A stretch of 64,000 bases of DNA from Lagopus muta (taxonomy: Eukaryota; Chordata; Aves; Galliformes; Phasianidae). The stretch covers positions 42,277,508 to 42,341,507 of the forward strand of contig NC_064439.1 of assembly GCF_023343835.1 (NCBI RefSeq), read 5' to 3'. The notes beneath the pieces were generated by a model. The model saw nothing but the letters and a program-made list of their open reading frames with translations. It searched no databases and was not told the DNA's origin. Below are positions 11,069-23,800 of this stretch, piece after piece (position 1 is the first letter of the stretch; each line of letters starts with the position of its first letter). A program made the translations under genes and the position numbers.

Positions 11069-14000
11069 GAAAGAGTGTTTTTCTTTGAGAGCTTTTTCTT
11101 TGTTTCAATAAAGAAATGATTCCACATCAAAACTGTTTTATGCTGGCATAGGTTTTAAGTTTTATTATATCAATTGTGTTCTTGTTGAATTGTTTTATTA
11201 TATTGGGTTTTGTGTAGATTTTAGTAACACTAAGCACCTAATGATTTAAAAACATTAGGAAGTTGAAATTCTCACAATGAACAGGGCTAATGGTAATAAT
11301 TATGCTTCAGCTTTTAGGAAACCCTAGCCCCTAGGTTCTGAGGCAGTGGTGCTGCAATGACATTGCCAGGAGCTCTGTGTTACGATGAGTTCTTATGAAG
11401 GACCAACCCCAAACAAGAATGCAGCTGGTTCCTAAAGGCAGCTGAGCCCCTGGGAGTGGAGGAGCAGAGGCTGCTCACTGCTGCTGGAGGACAGCTGAAT
11501 TTCAGGGCAAAGTGACCGTCTGCAGGACTGGATGCAGAAGTCACTAAGTCTGAGAATTGCTGGTATTAGAGCAGATTGGTGTGGTCTGCCTGCACAGCAG
11601 AAGGAAAGCAATTTGTGTTTCTCATTTCGTACATCTCGCTACTGTGAACTGGATATGAAAGCTCTCAAATACCTATCAGCAGTACAAAAGGATGGTGTTT
11701 GTCTTCTGGGAGCGTGTTAGAGAAAAGAAGATGCGAGAATTCAGAGAGAATAATGCATTTTATAGCCCGATGCAGAGACCTGCAAGCATCAGCTGCATTT
11801 GAAGAACCAGAGAAATACATAGGGATAAACAAACCCTAGCCCAATATCTATCTGAATTTTAAAAACATTCAGTCTAGGCGTGCTCTCACATCTTCTGTGT
11901 TCATTTGCTTACAAACATGTGGGAAATCATGGTTTCCAAGTTCAAATAAACTGGGGAGAGAATTTTCCATGTTTGTTCAAGAAAATAAGCATTGTATTCA
12001 CAGTTATGAATGCTTCTACTGGCAGTGACCACAGATTTATTCAGCTGGGGAATGGAAATGGCATCACTTGATTTATCTGACCAGCCATTCGAAAACAAAG
12101 TCATATTAACGAATGTGAATAATTGCTTAAAATTAACAGTCCATCAATCAAAGGGTTGGATCATTAAGATGTATGAAATAAACTTAACTAAGGAATAAAT
12201 TTCAAAGAAGTTTGTGATCCTCTGGTAGTTTTTTCATAAATGGAAGCAAATACTACACTAATTATATAAATTATTTGCTTTTAATTGCTTAATCAGGTGC
12301 AATGAGTGTTGAGAACATTGTGTCTCAGGGAGGGAAAAACAATGACAAACCAACCAGTGGCTTTTGCTTATTCTCCTTGCAGTTGCAAAGTAAACAATCC
12401 TGGGGAACAAACTGGAAGGTCTGGGAGCATTTATAGGTGCATGGGGAAGCTCCTGTTCTCTGCTTTTTCTTCTGCCTGCCTTCTTTTTGCCTCTCTATAT
12501 GGCACAGTGAGTCTTTCTAATAGACATGTTTTTTTTTGAAAACCTGACAGATGAAAATGTTGGCTGGAAGAAGGATTGCACATAATAAAGCCAGCTTTGA
12601 TCCATGGAAAGGTCAGGTGATAAATGGCAAATATACTCTCTATAGAAAGAGCATGCAGACACGGCTTTGAATGAAACCTGCACTCGGCTGTTTAGTCATT
12701 CTGATCCTCTGCAATAGGTGCACAGAAACACGTGGTGCTTTGGGGTGCCAGGAGCATGCAGTAGAAGGGAGCTTCTTACACTCCTCAACATGTAACCTGC
12801 TGCTTTCAAAACGTAGGTGGCACAGCAAATTTCAGCACAAAGAAAACAATTTTAGAGGGGGAAGCATCAGATGGTATGAAGCAGAGATGCCATTCCCAAT
12901 CTATGGCAGCTGAACACCATATATCCCACCAAATGGCACATATGCTGTGCACTGCAGTACCTCCTATGGTACTGAGCTGCTTGCTTGCCCTGTCTCTTTC
13001 ATGCAGGATTGGCTGAATACATCTTCAGGTGCTCAGCAGGGACTTCTCTAAAGAAGCACCATATGCCCTTGGCAGACCAGTGTTGGTCTATACTGCCTTT
13101 ATAGGACTGTTTCCTTCTGCGGAGGAACGTATGTGTGATCACTGTGTGGCCAGGCAGTGCTGCTGGCACAGAGGGATGCTGAAAGCTGCGACACCTTGTG
13201 TTGCTCACAGAAAATCCATCTCACAGTGCAGAAGACATTCAAGGATATTTCAAGAGGCAATTAGCATCTGTGCACTGAATGCTCTCATGTGGATAATCTT
13301 TTGGAACATTCAGCAGGGCTTTCAGCTGTTTGCTTCTAGACTTAGGGAGTTACATTTACTGCATACTGCCAAGGAGGAGGGACAGCAAAAACAACGCATC
13401 TCACCCCATCATTTGTCCACACATACCTGCACTGAAGGCCTCTCCTGAATTTATCTGTCTATATGTGGTTACACTACGTGGAACACCTCTGCACACTGTG
13501 CTTATTGCACAGCACGGCGTGCTTCAGCCATGTTGTCTCAGCAAGACACCAACTGTGCCTGGTTTTTCAATGTTCTGCAAAATCAGAAGTGCAGAAGTTG
13601 AAGTCCAGAAGGTCTGAGCGCCTAAGAAGGGGATAGCTATGATTTGTGTACCAGGATTGGCCCCTTCTCACTTCACTGAAGGTGAAATGAGCTGATGTAA
13701 CAGCTCACAGATGTCTTATGGCCTCAGCAGGGAATGGCTTTGTGCATGATCCCTCTGCAGCAGTGACATTTACAATCAGCTGGCTCTACCTGTGTATGGC
13801 AGCAGAGATGTCTGACAGCGCAAAGACAAAGTCAAAGGAAACCAAGCACACCCTAAGTGCTCACACTATGTCCTATTGCATAATTATATTGAGTTGTTCT
13901 GCATAAACTTTTCTCAAAATGTTTCTTTCACGTGGAAGATGTGGACCAATGTTTTGCTAAATATGGAATGAGAGCTGCTGATTTTTGCTTTTAATTCTTG

Positions 14001-14898
14001 CTACAGTCGCAGTATCCTAGAAAATACATTCTCTCTCCTCCTGCCTTACAAGTGGCTCTCACCTGCTCAACCTGCAACGAGATCGTGTGAGAGGGCTCGG
14101 TGCCCTCTGCTGAGCTCAAATGTACAGGCAGCGAGCAGGAAAAAGTCATTAAGCCTTTACTGAACTCACACGTCCTGCCTTCATCGCACCTTCTCCTTGT
14201 CTCACAACTGAGGTATTCGTAAAGTTATTCTCTCTGAGCCTGTATTCCTTCCAGGGATTTGATAAGACTTCCTAGGACAGAGGTGTTCTCTGAAGTCCAG
14301 CCATGGACTGTTGTCTTTCCTGGAAACACAATTTGCTCTTAAAAAAAAAGAACAAAAAACAAACAAACACCAAACAATTAAATACGGTTTGATTTGCAGA
14401 TCCTACACCTCTTTAACAATCACCACAGAAAGTATGTGGCAAATTCCTTCTGAGAAGGGCTGACTTTCTAGCAGTGACTGCCATCATGCTGTTCACCTGA
14501 GTTTTGCTCTTTAGCATATAAACTTGAGGACTTGCTAATGCCTTGTCTCTGTGGCAGGAACACAGTGGGAGGCATTACTAAGTTAGCACCTGAAATAGCA
14601 GCAGATGGTCTGCGGACACAAAAATAGAGCTAGACTTGGCCCCAGGGGCTTGTATTCTCAGGTTTGACAGAAAGTTTCCCTTTCTGCATTCTGCTGACGC
14701 GTGCTGTTTTTGCAGCCCGGGTGTCTGTTTTCTGCAGTTATCCTGAAACTCAGAGGAAAAAGCAGACTCTTCTCCAGCGTGTTCTGAACACATGGAGTCG
14801 GTAACTTCAACTGACAGTAATACCTCTCACACGCAGTCCCCATTCCTACAGCATCTAAACACCACAATCCTGAACTGGATTAAACATCATGGAGTCAG
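11069..14898. other. Intergenic, nothing recognised
   Basis: ORFs up to 139 codons (13029-13448), without any recognisable domain. AAAC-rich run near 14342-14372. Confidence 0.6.
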
Positions 14899-15150
14899 AA
14901 TCACAGAATATTCCAAGCTGGAAGGGACCCTCAAGGATCCAACTCCTGACTCCACACAGGACCACCCAAAAGCCAAACCCAATGTCTGAGAGCACTGTCC
15001 AAATCTTCCCTGAGCTCTGGCACTCAGGGCCGTGCCCACAACCCTGAGCAGGCTGTTCCATGCCCACCACCCTCTGGCACAGACCCTGTCCCTCACCAGC
15101 AGCTGCCCCTCCCCTGACACAGCTTTGTCCATACAGATCTGAATTAGGAT
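14899..15150 (-). repeat. CR1 LINE fragment, antisense (different subfamily)
   Basis: CAGAATCACAGAATATTCC and AAGCTGGAAGGGACCCTCAA, then GACCACCCAAAAGCCAAACC. This subfamily resembles the copy at 59826 more than the other copies here. Confidence 0.8.
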
Positions 15151-18100
15151 GCTGGGCCCACATACCCCAGATTCCTGGAAAGATGAACTCAAATCTAGAG
15201 GCAAAACTTCTTCCACGGAGCTACTTGGACAGCTCGTGGTATAACAAAAACATACGTGAAATGCAATGAATTGTCATGCCCAACTTGCCTGGGCTTTGGT
15301 GAGAGCTGGATCCAAGTTCCAACTTTTCAGTTCTAACAAAAAACTGCAGCACTTCATGTTATCCTGTTGGTGAGAAACTCAAATTTTTGATACAATTTGT
15401 AAAACCTAAAATAGCTTCAGCAGATGCTCGCTTCTTACTTGTTGAGCATTTCCAGGCAAGCTTTAGCAGTTTTACCTGGAGAATAAGAACTTTAGTTCCA
15501 GTTTCCCAGACAACCTGCTGTAATTGCATCTAGATTATACACCTCCACAAAACTCCATCAAAGCCCACAGCTGGTGGTAATCGCTGACCCAGTCCTTTTC
15601 TTCTATGCCCACCTGTGATGGCAAATATTTTGCAAGAATGAAATGAGTTACGAGTGACAACAGCAAGCCCTTGGGTGCAACCCCCCTCCCTGAGATCTTC
15701 ATGAGTCCTTATCAGGCACAATCTGTGTCTCTGTGAATTGCATCATTTCTGTAGCTAACATAACCCATTTTCAGAGGCAGAACACGATCCAGCAGGCATC
15801 TGATTCACTTTCCTAGCAAACCTTTATGAAGGCAAGGGTTGTGTTGGATAACATGTGCACTCGGGGAGGAAATCTCAATGTCTCCAGCTCTGTATGCTTT
15901 TATCACAATAGCTGATAGTACAGATACATCGCTAATAATCGCCGTGCACAAAGGACATGTATGTGCCTGTCACTGTGACAGCAGGAGTGCCAGTCTCTCC
16001 ATGGAGTCCATTATGTGACTCAGGCTGCCTTTGCAGAGATTAAGTATACATAAAAGCACGCACATCATTAGGTAGCAATGTCCTCTTCTACAAATTGTTT
16101 ACCACACATGCTATCTGTATCTTTTGTTATCATTGCTTGAGCCTCTGTAGCAGATACGTCAGGGTAAACTGACAGATACCGATGTATGCAATAAATAACA
16201 CATCCTTTAAGACGTGTTGAGGAATGCTTCTTCTGCTAAGCTGGTTTGCTGTGATTTCACTTACAGCAAGATAAAAATGATGAAATATTACTTCTCCCTG
16301 ACAGAAAGTTGGGTTTATTCCTGGAGGCACAGAAGCAGAGAAGCCTGGTGCCCCTTCTTCCTACCTGCACTGCTCTGTGATGCATGGCAAGCACTGCCTT
16401 CCCAACAAGCCAACGAGTCCTTCCCAGTCAAGGTGCTGTGTCCCCTAAGGTCTTACACTGAACTGCCACCAGCCCTAACCGCTGCTCAGAAGCCCATAGA
16501 TACACAACAGTTGGAGATCTACTATTACTTGCTGATGTTTTTTTCTCCCCTGCATGTTGCTCAGCACAAAAGAAAGGCGGTAAGCAGGCCCTGGTAGCAT
16601 TTTGCATTTCTTTTCCTGGGTAAACTCCCTGTAAAATGTAACCACGAAGAAAACAGTAAGTAAATACCAAAGAAAAATGAGACACTCTGGAGGCAGCATT
16701 TTGTCTCCCATTCTACTGCAACACCACCACATTACTCACACACAGCTTCACAGGAAAATTGTCCACTGTCTGTTTACCGAAGCGTTCCTGGTGACAAATC
16801 CTGCTTGTCTCCAGTACACGAATGAACGGCCCTCCTTTGAACACACAGGACAACCGGGGCACCTTTGCCCTCCATCCAGCCCCAAAGCGAAGGAGCACAG
16901 ACTGCAGGATAAGAGCTCCACACATAATTTGCAGCTTCAAGACAAGCACGACTATCTCATAACCACAGTGTAATTCAAAATTTCCTAGTGGTGCTATGAT
17001 GAAAAATACGAACAGCCTAACTAACTGACCAAAAGGTAACCTGAGTCAGCCTGAAGGCTGTTCCTATTTTGGCCCCAGATGGCTGAACAAGCTGTATTTC
17101 TGCACTCTGCCTGATCTACCTGTCAAGTCAGAGCTATCATTGGGAGCGTTTTGAAAGTTTTGCTGAAAGAAAACTTTCTTTAAGCTCCTCAGGTGCTTGG
17201 TGGGTGTTCAGGTGACAAGCCTCAGAGCAAAGCCATGCATATGGGCATTGCTGAATTTCACTTGTATTCAAAATCTAATAAGAACCTGTATTTGACTGCT
17301 GCAAGCAGTCCCTCTGCGTGACACAATTCATCTAATCACCATGAATAACTGAGTAGTAATTAAGCTTTTGACCAAAATCATATGCTGCATGACTTCAGAC
17401 TCTGGAGGACTAATTTGTTGACTCCAAAGTGTTGAAGGCATCATTATTATAGCTGTGCCTAATTTTCCTCCATTTTTTTAAATGATCAATAACATATATG
17501 TTGTAACAGATCATGCAGAGCTATGTTCCTTATTTAGTGTTATATGAATCTCCATTAAGAACTGTAATAGATTAACTCCCAGATAGGGCACATGGGTGTT
17601 TTGCACCTGCAGCACTGATACTCTGCATCTCAGGGAGCTCTTATTTCATGAACAGCCTTAAGCAAATGCCTATCTTGAAAGCAATTGAATTTAAGTACAT
17701 GGAAATAATTGTATTTTATTGTGAGACATCATATATTATCCTATGCAGGTAGACTTACCCCTGTGTCCAGATGCTCAAGTAAACTGGTGACAAGCAAGCT
17801 GGTGTCAGGAAGGCACAGTCATGTTGATTTTAAACTATCTAAATATGTACTCCAATTTATAAGATGGGGCCTGACTCTAATAAACCTTGCTGTTTATGTC
17901 AAACACCTGCAAGAGCTAAAGCTGGGTAGAGTCAGCACAGTAGTTTCCAGCAGCCTCAAGTGGACACTCTCTCACTGGAGCAAAGCACACATATGTGTCT
18001 CATTGTAAGGCTGCTGAATATTTCCTGAGCAGAGTTTTTCCCATGCTAACTGTAGGAAGCTGTGCTCGTGTTTCCTACACAGTCCTTACTTTAACAGTTT

Positions 18101-19599
18101 CTTCACAGGTGAAAAAAGTGGGGAATGTAGTCTCTCATTAGCAGCTCTATTGGTAGGAACGACACCTGCTCTTCCTTTGATGCGTTCATTTAGCAGAGTG
18201 AATGTGGGGATAAGAAAGCTGAAGTGGGAGATTTGCTCCTCAAAAGCATGGTTGCACGATTCCTGTACTTCCATTGATAACTTTTCAGTGTTTTCTTGTA
18301 ACTTGCTCTGTGTAATTAGTATGGAATTTCCGTGAAAAGAATGCAATTCCCAGCAACAAAAGAGAAATACTTATGACTAATCTCATGCATGCTTTTTCAT
18401 ATTATCCCACTGTATCTCTTCTTTGCCTTTCCTTGCTAAATCCACATTTTCAAGATGATTAATCCCAACTCTTTCTCAGAAATGCATTGACATTACTGTG
18501 TCAGCTGCTCGGGAAACAACACCACTGACCTACGAAACATGACCACGTAAACAGGCTTCTACAGAGCACTTTGACTCTACTGGAAAATGAATACTGCAAA
18601 AGCGACAAATAATGTTCGTGGGGATTTGCCTCAGATTCAACCACAATGTGATTATGCCCTCTGATTTTCTGTGCTGTTTCCAGCTGTACTAAGGCACTGT
18701 GCATTAAGCTACTGAATAACAAATGTGAATAACAAATCAGCCATTTTGAGGGAGCACACATTGTTGCTGTTACGACATTCTTGCAATTATTTTGCAATTT
18801 CTGTGAAGCCTGAGCTCCAGTCAATGTATTTTCTCCAGTGAGACTGCCTCACAGCTGACCCAGCTGACTCCTGTTCTTTTCTGAGGAAATGACAGTAGAA
18901 GGGGAGGGAGAAATGCAAGACAACGCACGCTGATTTTTCTCACTCCCAACCCAAGCTGGGAGCTAGAGCTGCCTGCAGGATGGGAGGGCCATTGCACAGT
19001 TACATATTTTGGCAGGCTATGGTTTTTTTTGACTTGAAGTAGGCATTTCTGCATGCTTTCCCATGCCAGATATTTTAAGCATCTTAATACAACTATCTAC
19101 ACTGCTTATGGCACAGCAGATGCACAAATTCCATACCAAATGGCCCCTATATGCAGCCAGTCCATTACTACACTGCCCTCTCCATCCTATCTCTCATCAC
19201 ATACAGAAGTGGTAAGGACAGCCTGTTCCTTGGTCTATCATCTCTAAAATGGGGGGGGGGGTTGGGGGGGAATGATTAAGAAACAAAAAGATTTAAAAAA
19301 AAAAACAACAACCAAAACTGTAAGGTAACATAAAAAGACATAGGAAATACCTTCAGTAGGAAAGTAATGACCTTAATGAAGATTTTAAAATGATGAGAGA
19401 GAACTAACGTAAACCAAAATCTGTGAGTTAGCTGAAAGCCTTTTTATTTCCCTAACAGCAGAAAATTAAAGGCCTAGACATTCCTTGCTTCCTTATGTTA
19501 ACTAATTGGTAGCAGAACTGATTACAGGAAAACAAATCATTATTTTCCTCCACATATGGCTGTAAAACTTACCCATTCATTTCAGCATTGTCTTATAAC
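15151..19599. other. Intergenic, nothing recognised
   Basis: Longest ORF 127 codons (16214-16597), unrecognised. Poly-G tract at 19251. This interval leads up to the CR1 beside the CDCP1 promoter. Confidence 0.6.
19251..19270 (+). repeat. Poly-G tract (G11, TT, G7)
   Basis: Two G runs separated by TT. Likely length-variable and error-prone in sequencing. Confidence 0.9.
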
Positions 19600-20468
19600 C
19601 AGTTAACAGCACCAATTTGTGAAGATCCTCAGCAAAGTTTGTGGATGACCAAACTGCGTGGTGCAGCTGGCATACAGAAGGGAAGGTGGGAAGGGATGCC
19701 ATCCAGAGGGATCCTGGCAAGCACAAGTGGTGGAACCATCTGAAATTCAACAAGGCCAGGAGCAAGGCCCTGGACCTGGACTGAGGCAATCCCAGGCACA
19801 AATACAAGCTGGAGTGGGGACTGGATTGAGAGCAGCCACGAGGAGGACTTGAAGGTGCTGGTTGATGAGAAGGTCAACATGAGCCAGCAATCTACACTGC
19901 AGACCAGAAAGCCAACTGTGCCCTGGGCTGCATCAAAAGCAGCATGACCAGCCAGGGTGAGGAAGGGGATTGCTTCTGCTACACTCTCTGCTGAAGCCCC
20001 ATCTGCAACATTTAGGACATAAACCTATTGGGATCCAGAGGAGGCCACAAAGATGCTCACAGGAATGGAAATCCTCTCCTAAGGAGACAAGCCAAAGGAG
20101 CTAGGGCTGTTCAGTCTAGGCAATGTGCTGGGGAGATCTTGCTGCGGCCTGCCAGTACTTAAATGGGCCTACAGGAAAGCTGGGGAGGGGCTCTTTATGA
20201 GGCAGTGTAGCGATAGGACAAGGAGGGAATGGCTTTAAACTTAAAGAGGCGAGGTTTAGGTTGTATGTTAAGAATATATACTTTACTCGGAGGGTGGTGA
20301 GGCACTGGCACAGCTGCCCAGAGAAGCTGTGGTGCCCCATCCCTGGAGGCACTCAAAGCCAAGTTGGATGGGGCTCGGAGAAGCCTGGTCTGGTGGGTGG
20401 CAGCCCTGCCCTACAGGGAGGAGCCAGGCAATCTTTAAGATCTCTTCCAACCCAAACCTTTCTATAAT
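19600..20468 (+). repeat. CR1 LINE fragment, sense, ~870 bp, next to the CDCP1 promoter
   Basis: The longest CR1 in the window. It runs from the 3' part of the ORF2 region (for example CCTGGGCTGCATCAAAAGCA at about 19920) through the 3'UTR to TTCCAACCCAAACCTTTCTA at its end. The frame is broken by indels and stops. It ends about 100 bp before the CpG island. Confidence 0.88.
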
Positions 20469-20819
20469 TGTCCCTTTTTTTTCTGTTTTTGTTTGTTTGT
20501 TTGTTGTGTGCGTTTTGGTTTTTGTCTTTCTTTCGACACGCGACTGCTCTCAATTGCATATGATTAAGATGGGCTGAGTAAAAAGTCCCTCTGGGCAGAA
20601 GACTGCGACAGAGAAGCACACAACTCCCGCAGAGCCCAGGGCTCCGCGAGCCGGAGGGGAAGAGGCGGGCCGGCAGAGCCCCACCTGCGTGCTGCCGGGC
20701 GGGACTGCCGCTGTCCCCTCCTTCCCTCCGTCCCTCCCTCCGTCCAGGTGTGAGAAGGAGGCGGAAGCGTAAGGCGTGGAGGGAGCCAGCGCCCCCTCGG
20801 CGCTGGGCCCCTGCGGGTA

Positions 20820-20895
20820 ATGGCGGGGGGCCGCGCGCTGCTCGTGGTGCTCGCTGTCCTCATCGCCGCCTCGGCGCAGCACCTCCAGCGGGAAG
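20820..20895 (+). CDS. CDCP1: CDCP1 coding exon 1 (signal peptide)
   Basis: Codes for residues 1-25 plus the first base of codon 26. The protein starts [20 protein letters not shown]: a short basic n-region, a Leu/Val/Ile core and small residues near a likely cleavage site around 19-20. The exon ends at a G|GTAGGG donor. It lies in a CpG island, has no upstream in-frame ATG nearby, and sits in the expected place for a promoter-proximal first exon. The 5'UTR start is not determinable here. Confidence 0.9.
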
Positions 20896-23800
20896 GTAGG
20901 GATGGTGGGGCTGCGGGGAGGGATGGGAAACGGCGACGGTGATGGTGGTGGTGATGGTGATGGTGATGGAGGTGGTGACGGTGATGGAGGTGAGCGGGCT
21001 CGCTCTTTGGCCGGGCTGCGAGTGAAGGTGCGCACAGCCCCGAGCCCGGGCGCTGCCGTCTGCCCGCTTGGTTGGGGAGGCGGTTCCGGTGTTCGGCGGC
21101 GTGGTTGGGGAGCGGGAACGGGGCCGGGCGCGGCGCGCGGTCCCGGAACGTGGCTGAGCTGGGGCACCGGACTGTCTCGGTTGGAAGTTGGTCTTTGTCG
21201 TTCAGGTAAGTGCTGACCAGGTGAACTTTGCGATCTCTGTGCCCTCAGTTTCTGGTATTTAGGTTACGGAAGTAAGTTCTCGAAGCCCTTTTCCTTTGGA
21301 TGCAGGGAGAGGGAGTGGGTTACCTGCGAGGAGCAGGAGCTTGAGCTCTGAGCTGGCCTGAGCAGGTCCTATAGTTTGTATAATTTTTAGTTCGATATAA
21401 CTTACTGTTCCTTTAAGTTTCCAGCAGACAGAGTGGCACTTGCCCTAGCAGAGCTCTGCAGTGCCCGGTGTTCGGGTGTGCTCGCTGCCAGCTGCTGTTC
21501 TCACGCTTCCTGGATGCTCCGTGCCGTCCGTGGAGATGGCCCAGGAACAGCCAAATCTCATCTGCAGCCCCATAAGAATTCCAGCTGTGAGCTCAAAAAC
21601 AGCACAAGGGGCTTTTCCTCAGTTTCAAAAGCTGCTCGGTTGCTGAAAATGCAGGATGGAAACGCAGGCGGTTCATGCTCATCCTTCTGTGTAAACAGTC
21701 TGCTTTGTAGCTGCGTGTCCTCTGAAAGAGCCTGGAAGGATGTATGAAATAAATGCAGTTATTTGCGGTGACTGCGAATGACCCAGACAGCCCAGTGTGA
21801 GCTTCATGCTAACATTTCTATTGCCTTTAGCTGTGCCCGTCACACTGATGCATCACGCTTGCAGCCATTGATTGTAAGCTACATAGTTTAAAGCACTGGC
21901 TGTGCAATTGGGTGTTCTGAAGGATAAGTTTCAAACTAAATAATCTAGAACTTCAGTGTGTTTCTTTGGAGGCAAACTAATGACAGCCATTTGCTTGTTA
22001 AAACACTTCTAAAAATAAAGAATGAATGTTACACTGTGATTGATTATGGGTTGTTTCAAAGAGTGGAAAAGTTGAGACAAACCCATGCTAGAAGGAGACA
22101 AACCAGGCTTTCTCCAGCAATAAAGCAGATGTATTTAGAAGCAGATGAAAAAATCCTCGACTGCATCTTTTTTCATACACAGATCTAGCCCTTCCGTGGG
22201 AAACGCAGCAGCCCATTCATCATGTTCTCCATCTGAACCACCCTTAGACTGTCTATTCATACATTATTCCTCACTGTCTGGTCAAACGTTCTTATCAAAA
22301 TCTTATGTTCCTTTTTCCTCCCTACCATAAATCTCCTTGATGCCTCCCATTAAACTTCATGGGCTTGCTTTTGAGGTGAGCTCTGCAGCTCTGTTAGAGC
22401 CATGGTCTCTGATTTTTACTGCTTGTTGTTGGCATCTGATCCATCATCTTCTCCTCTGTTATGCTGAAAACATTGAAAGTGCATCCAGGCATGTTGTTCC
22501 TGCTTTAACAAAATAAAGAAGTTTATGTTTGCCTTATGCAAGAACACAAAGTCCCTCTTCCTACTTCTTTATCCTTTCATTTCAGTGTCACACTTCTGTC
22601 TGCCTGCCCCTCTCCTGCCCCAGCACTGCAGCTCCTCTGCAATCCCGCTGGATCAGCTAACCCAGTGTCCCCACTCTCTAGACCTTCCCCCTCAAAAAGG
22701 ACATGTCTGAGTTTGGCAGCATGAGTTGAAGGTTGGTGTGGTGTGAGTGGGACAAGAGAGAGAAATCTGTTTCTCAGGCTTGGTGTGCAGATCTTGCATA
22801 CCTGGTGTGTTCTTCATCATTCTGTGAGTTAGTTATTACGCAACCAAAACTCTACCTGAAAGTTCCCTTAGCAAGGGTTTGGCTTGAAAACCTGATATAC
22901 TTCAGGGTAATTTTTTTTGTCTCACATTCCTACGCCTCTCATAGTTTTTGAGGCATTCCCTTTGCCTTGGTGGTGCCATTGGTGCTTTATCGCTAGGTGC
23001 AGTTGTGGGTTATGTGTGCAGAACTGCACAGAGAGTGACTGTGAGGCACGTATGTCTGCTCTGGAACTGGCTACACTCTGGTAGGACAGCTGCAAGTTCT
23101 GGTGTGCCCATCCTTGCACTGCTGCTCATTGTCATGGGGAAGACCCATCTTCTCCTTCCAACCCTCCCCAGTGTATGAGAGTGTTGTCTCATCTTTGCTT
23201 TCCTGTGGGAATGTATATGGTGTGACTGGTCATACTGCCTGCAAATGAGTTTGTGGTTTTTCTTCAGATGCGACTTTGCTCATAATATAAATTATTAAAT
23301 GAAATGTTGGTTGTCTTATAGATGGAAAACTATTTGGTGCAATCACTGTGGGTAATGTGGGAGTGTGTGCATCAACCATTACGTGCTTGACCTTTCAAAA
23401 TATGTTTTCCAACTAGAATTTGTCTCTGTAGCAGTGATAATGAAGTTAATCAGACTCATATGAAGTCTATAAAACACATTGCAGATTTGTATTTATAATA
23501 AGTGAATTCCCTGGTAAAGCTGCGTTGCTTCCTGCTCTGCCCTCAAGGTAACTTTTTCTTCCCAACTGACTGATTCAAGTCATGCATGAATCATAATAAA
23601 AACTGCTGGTTTTTTTTGTTTTTTTTTTTTTTGTTTTGGAAACCGAGCTGCTATCTGACTATCTATGGTGTTCTGACAGTATTGACAGAATATAAGTAAT
23701 TGGCCTGTTTGTGCTCCCATGGAAGGCCAGGGAAGCTGGGTTATTTCTGCTTGGAATCGCTGTGTTGCTGCTGGATCTCCTTTTAAGACCATAATTGTTG

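Larger units (their letters stand above)
20585..21215 (+). promoter_or_regulatory. CDCP1: CpG island / CDCP1 promoter region
   Basis: CpG dinucleotides and GC content rise sharply compared with both flanks, and exon 1 lies inside. Sp1-type GC boxes are seen at 20664-20669 (GGCGGG) and 20697-20706 (GGGCGGGACT). No convincing TATA box is present, as expected for a dispersed CpG-island promoter. The transcription start cannot be placed from sequence alone. Confidence 0.75.

Noticed and set aside
13029-13448. 139-codon ORF (+)
   Set aside because: No recognisable domain, ordinary base composition, and within the range expected by chance in this much DNA.
1-19599. TMEM158 or another neighbour gene left of CDCP1
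   Set aside because: No GC-rich single-exon ORF or recognisable membrane protein was found; long frames here are short and anonymous.
20550-21167. 205-codon Pro/Ser-rich ORF on the minus strand over the CDCP1 promoter and exon 1
   Set aside because: It lies in a CpG island where stops are rare, has low-complexity composition driven by the GAT/GGT repeat and GC-rich DNA, and overlaps a real exon on the other strand.
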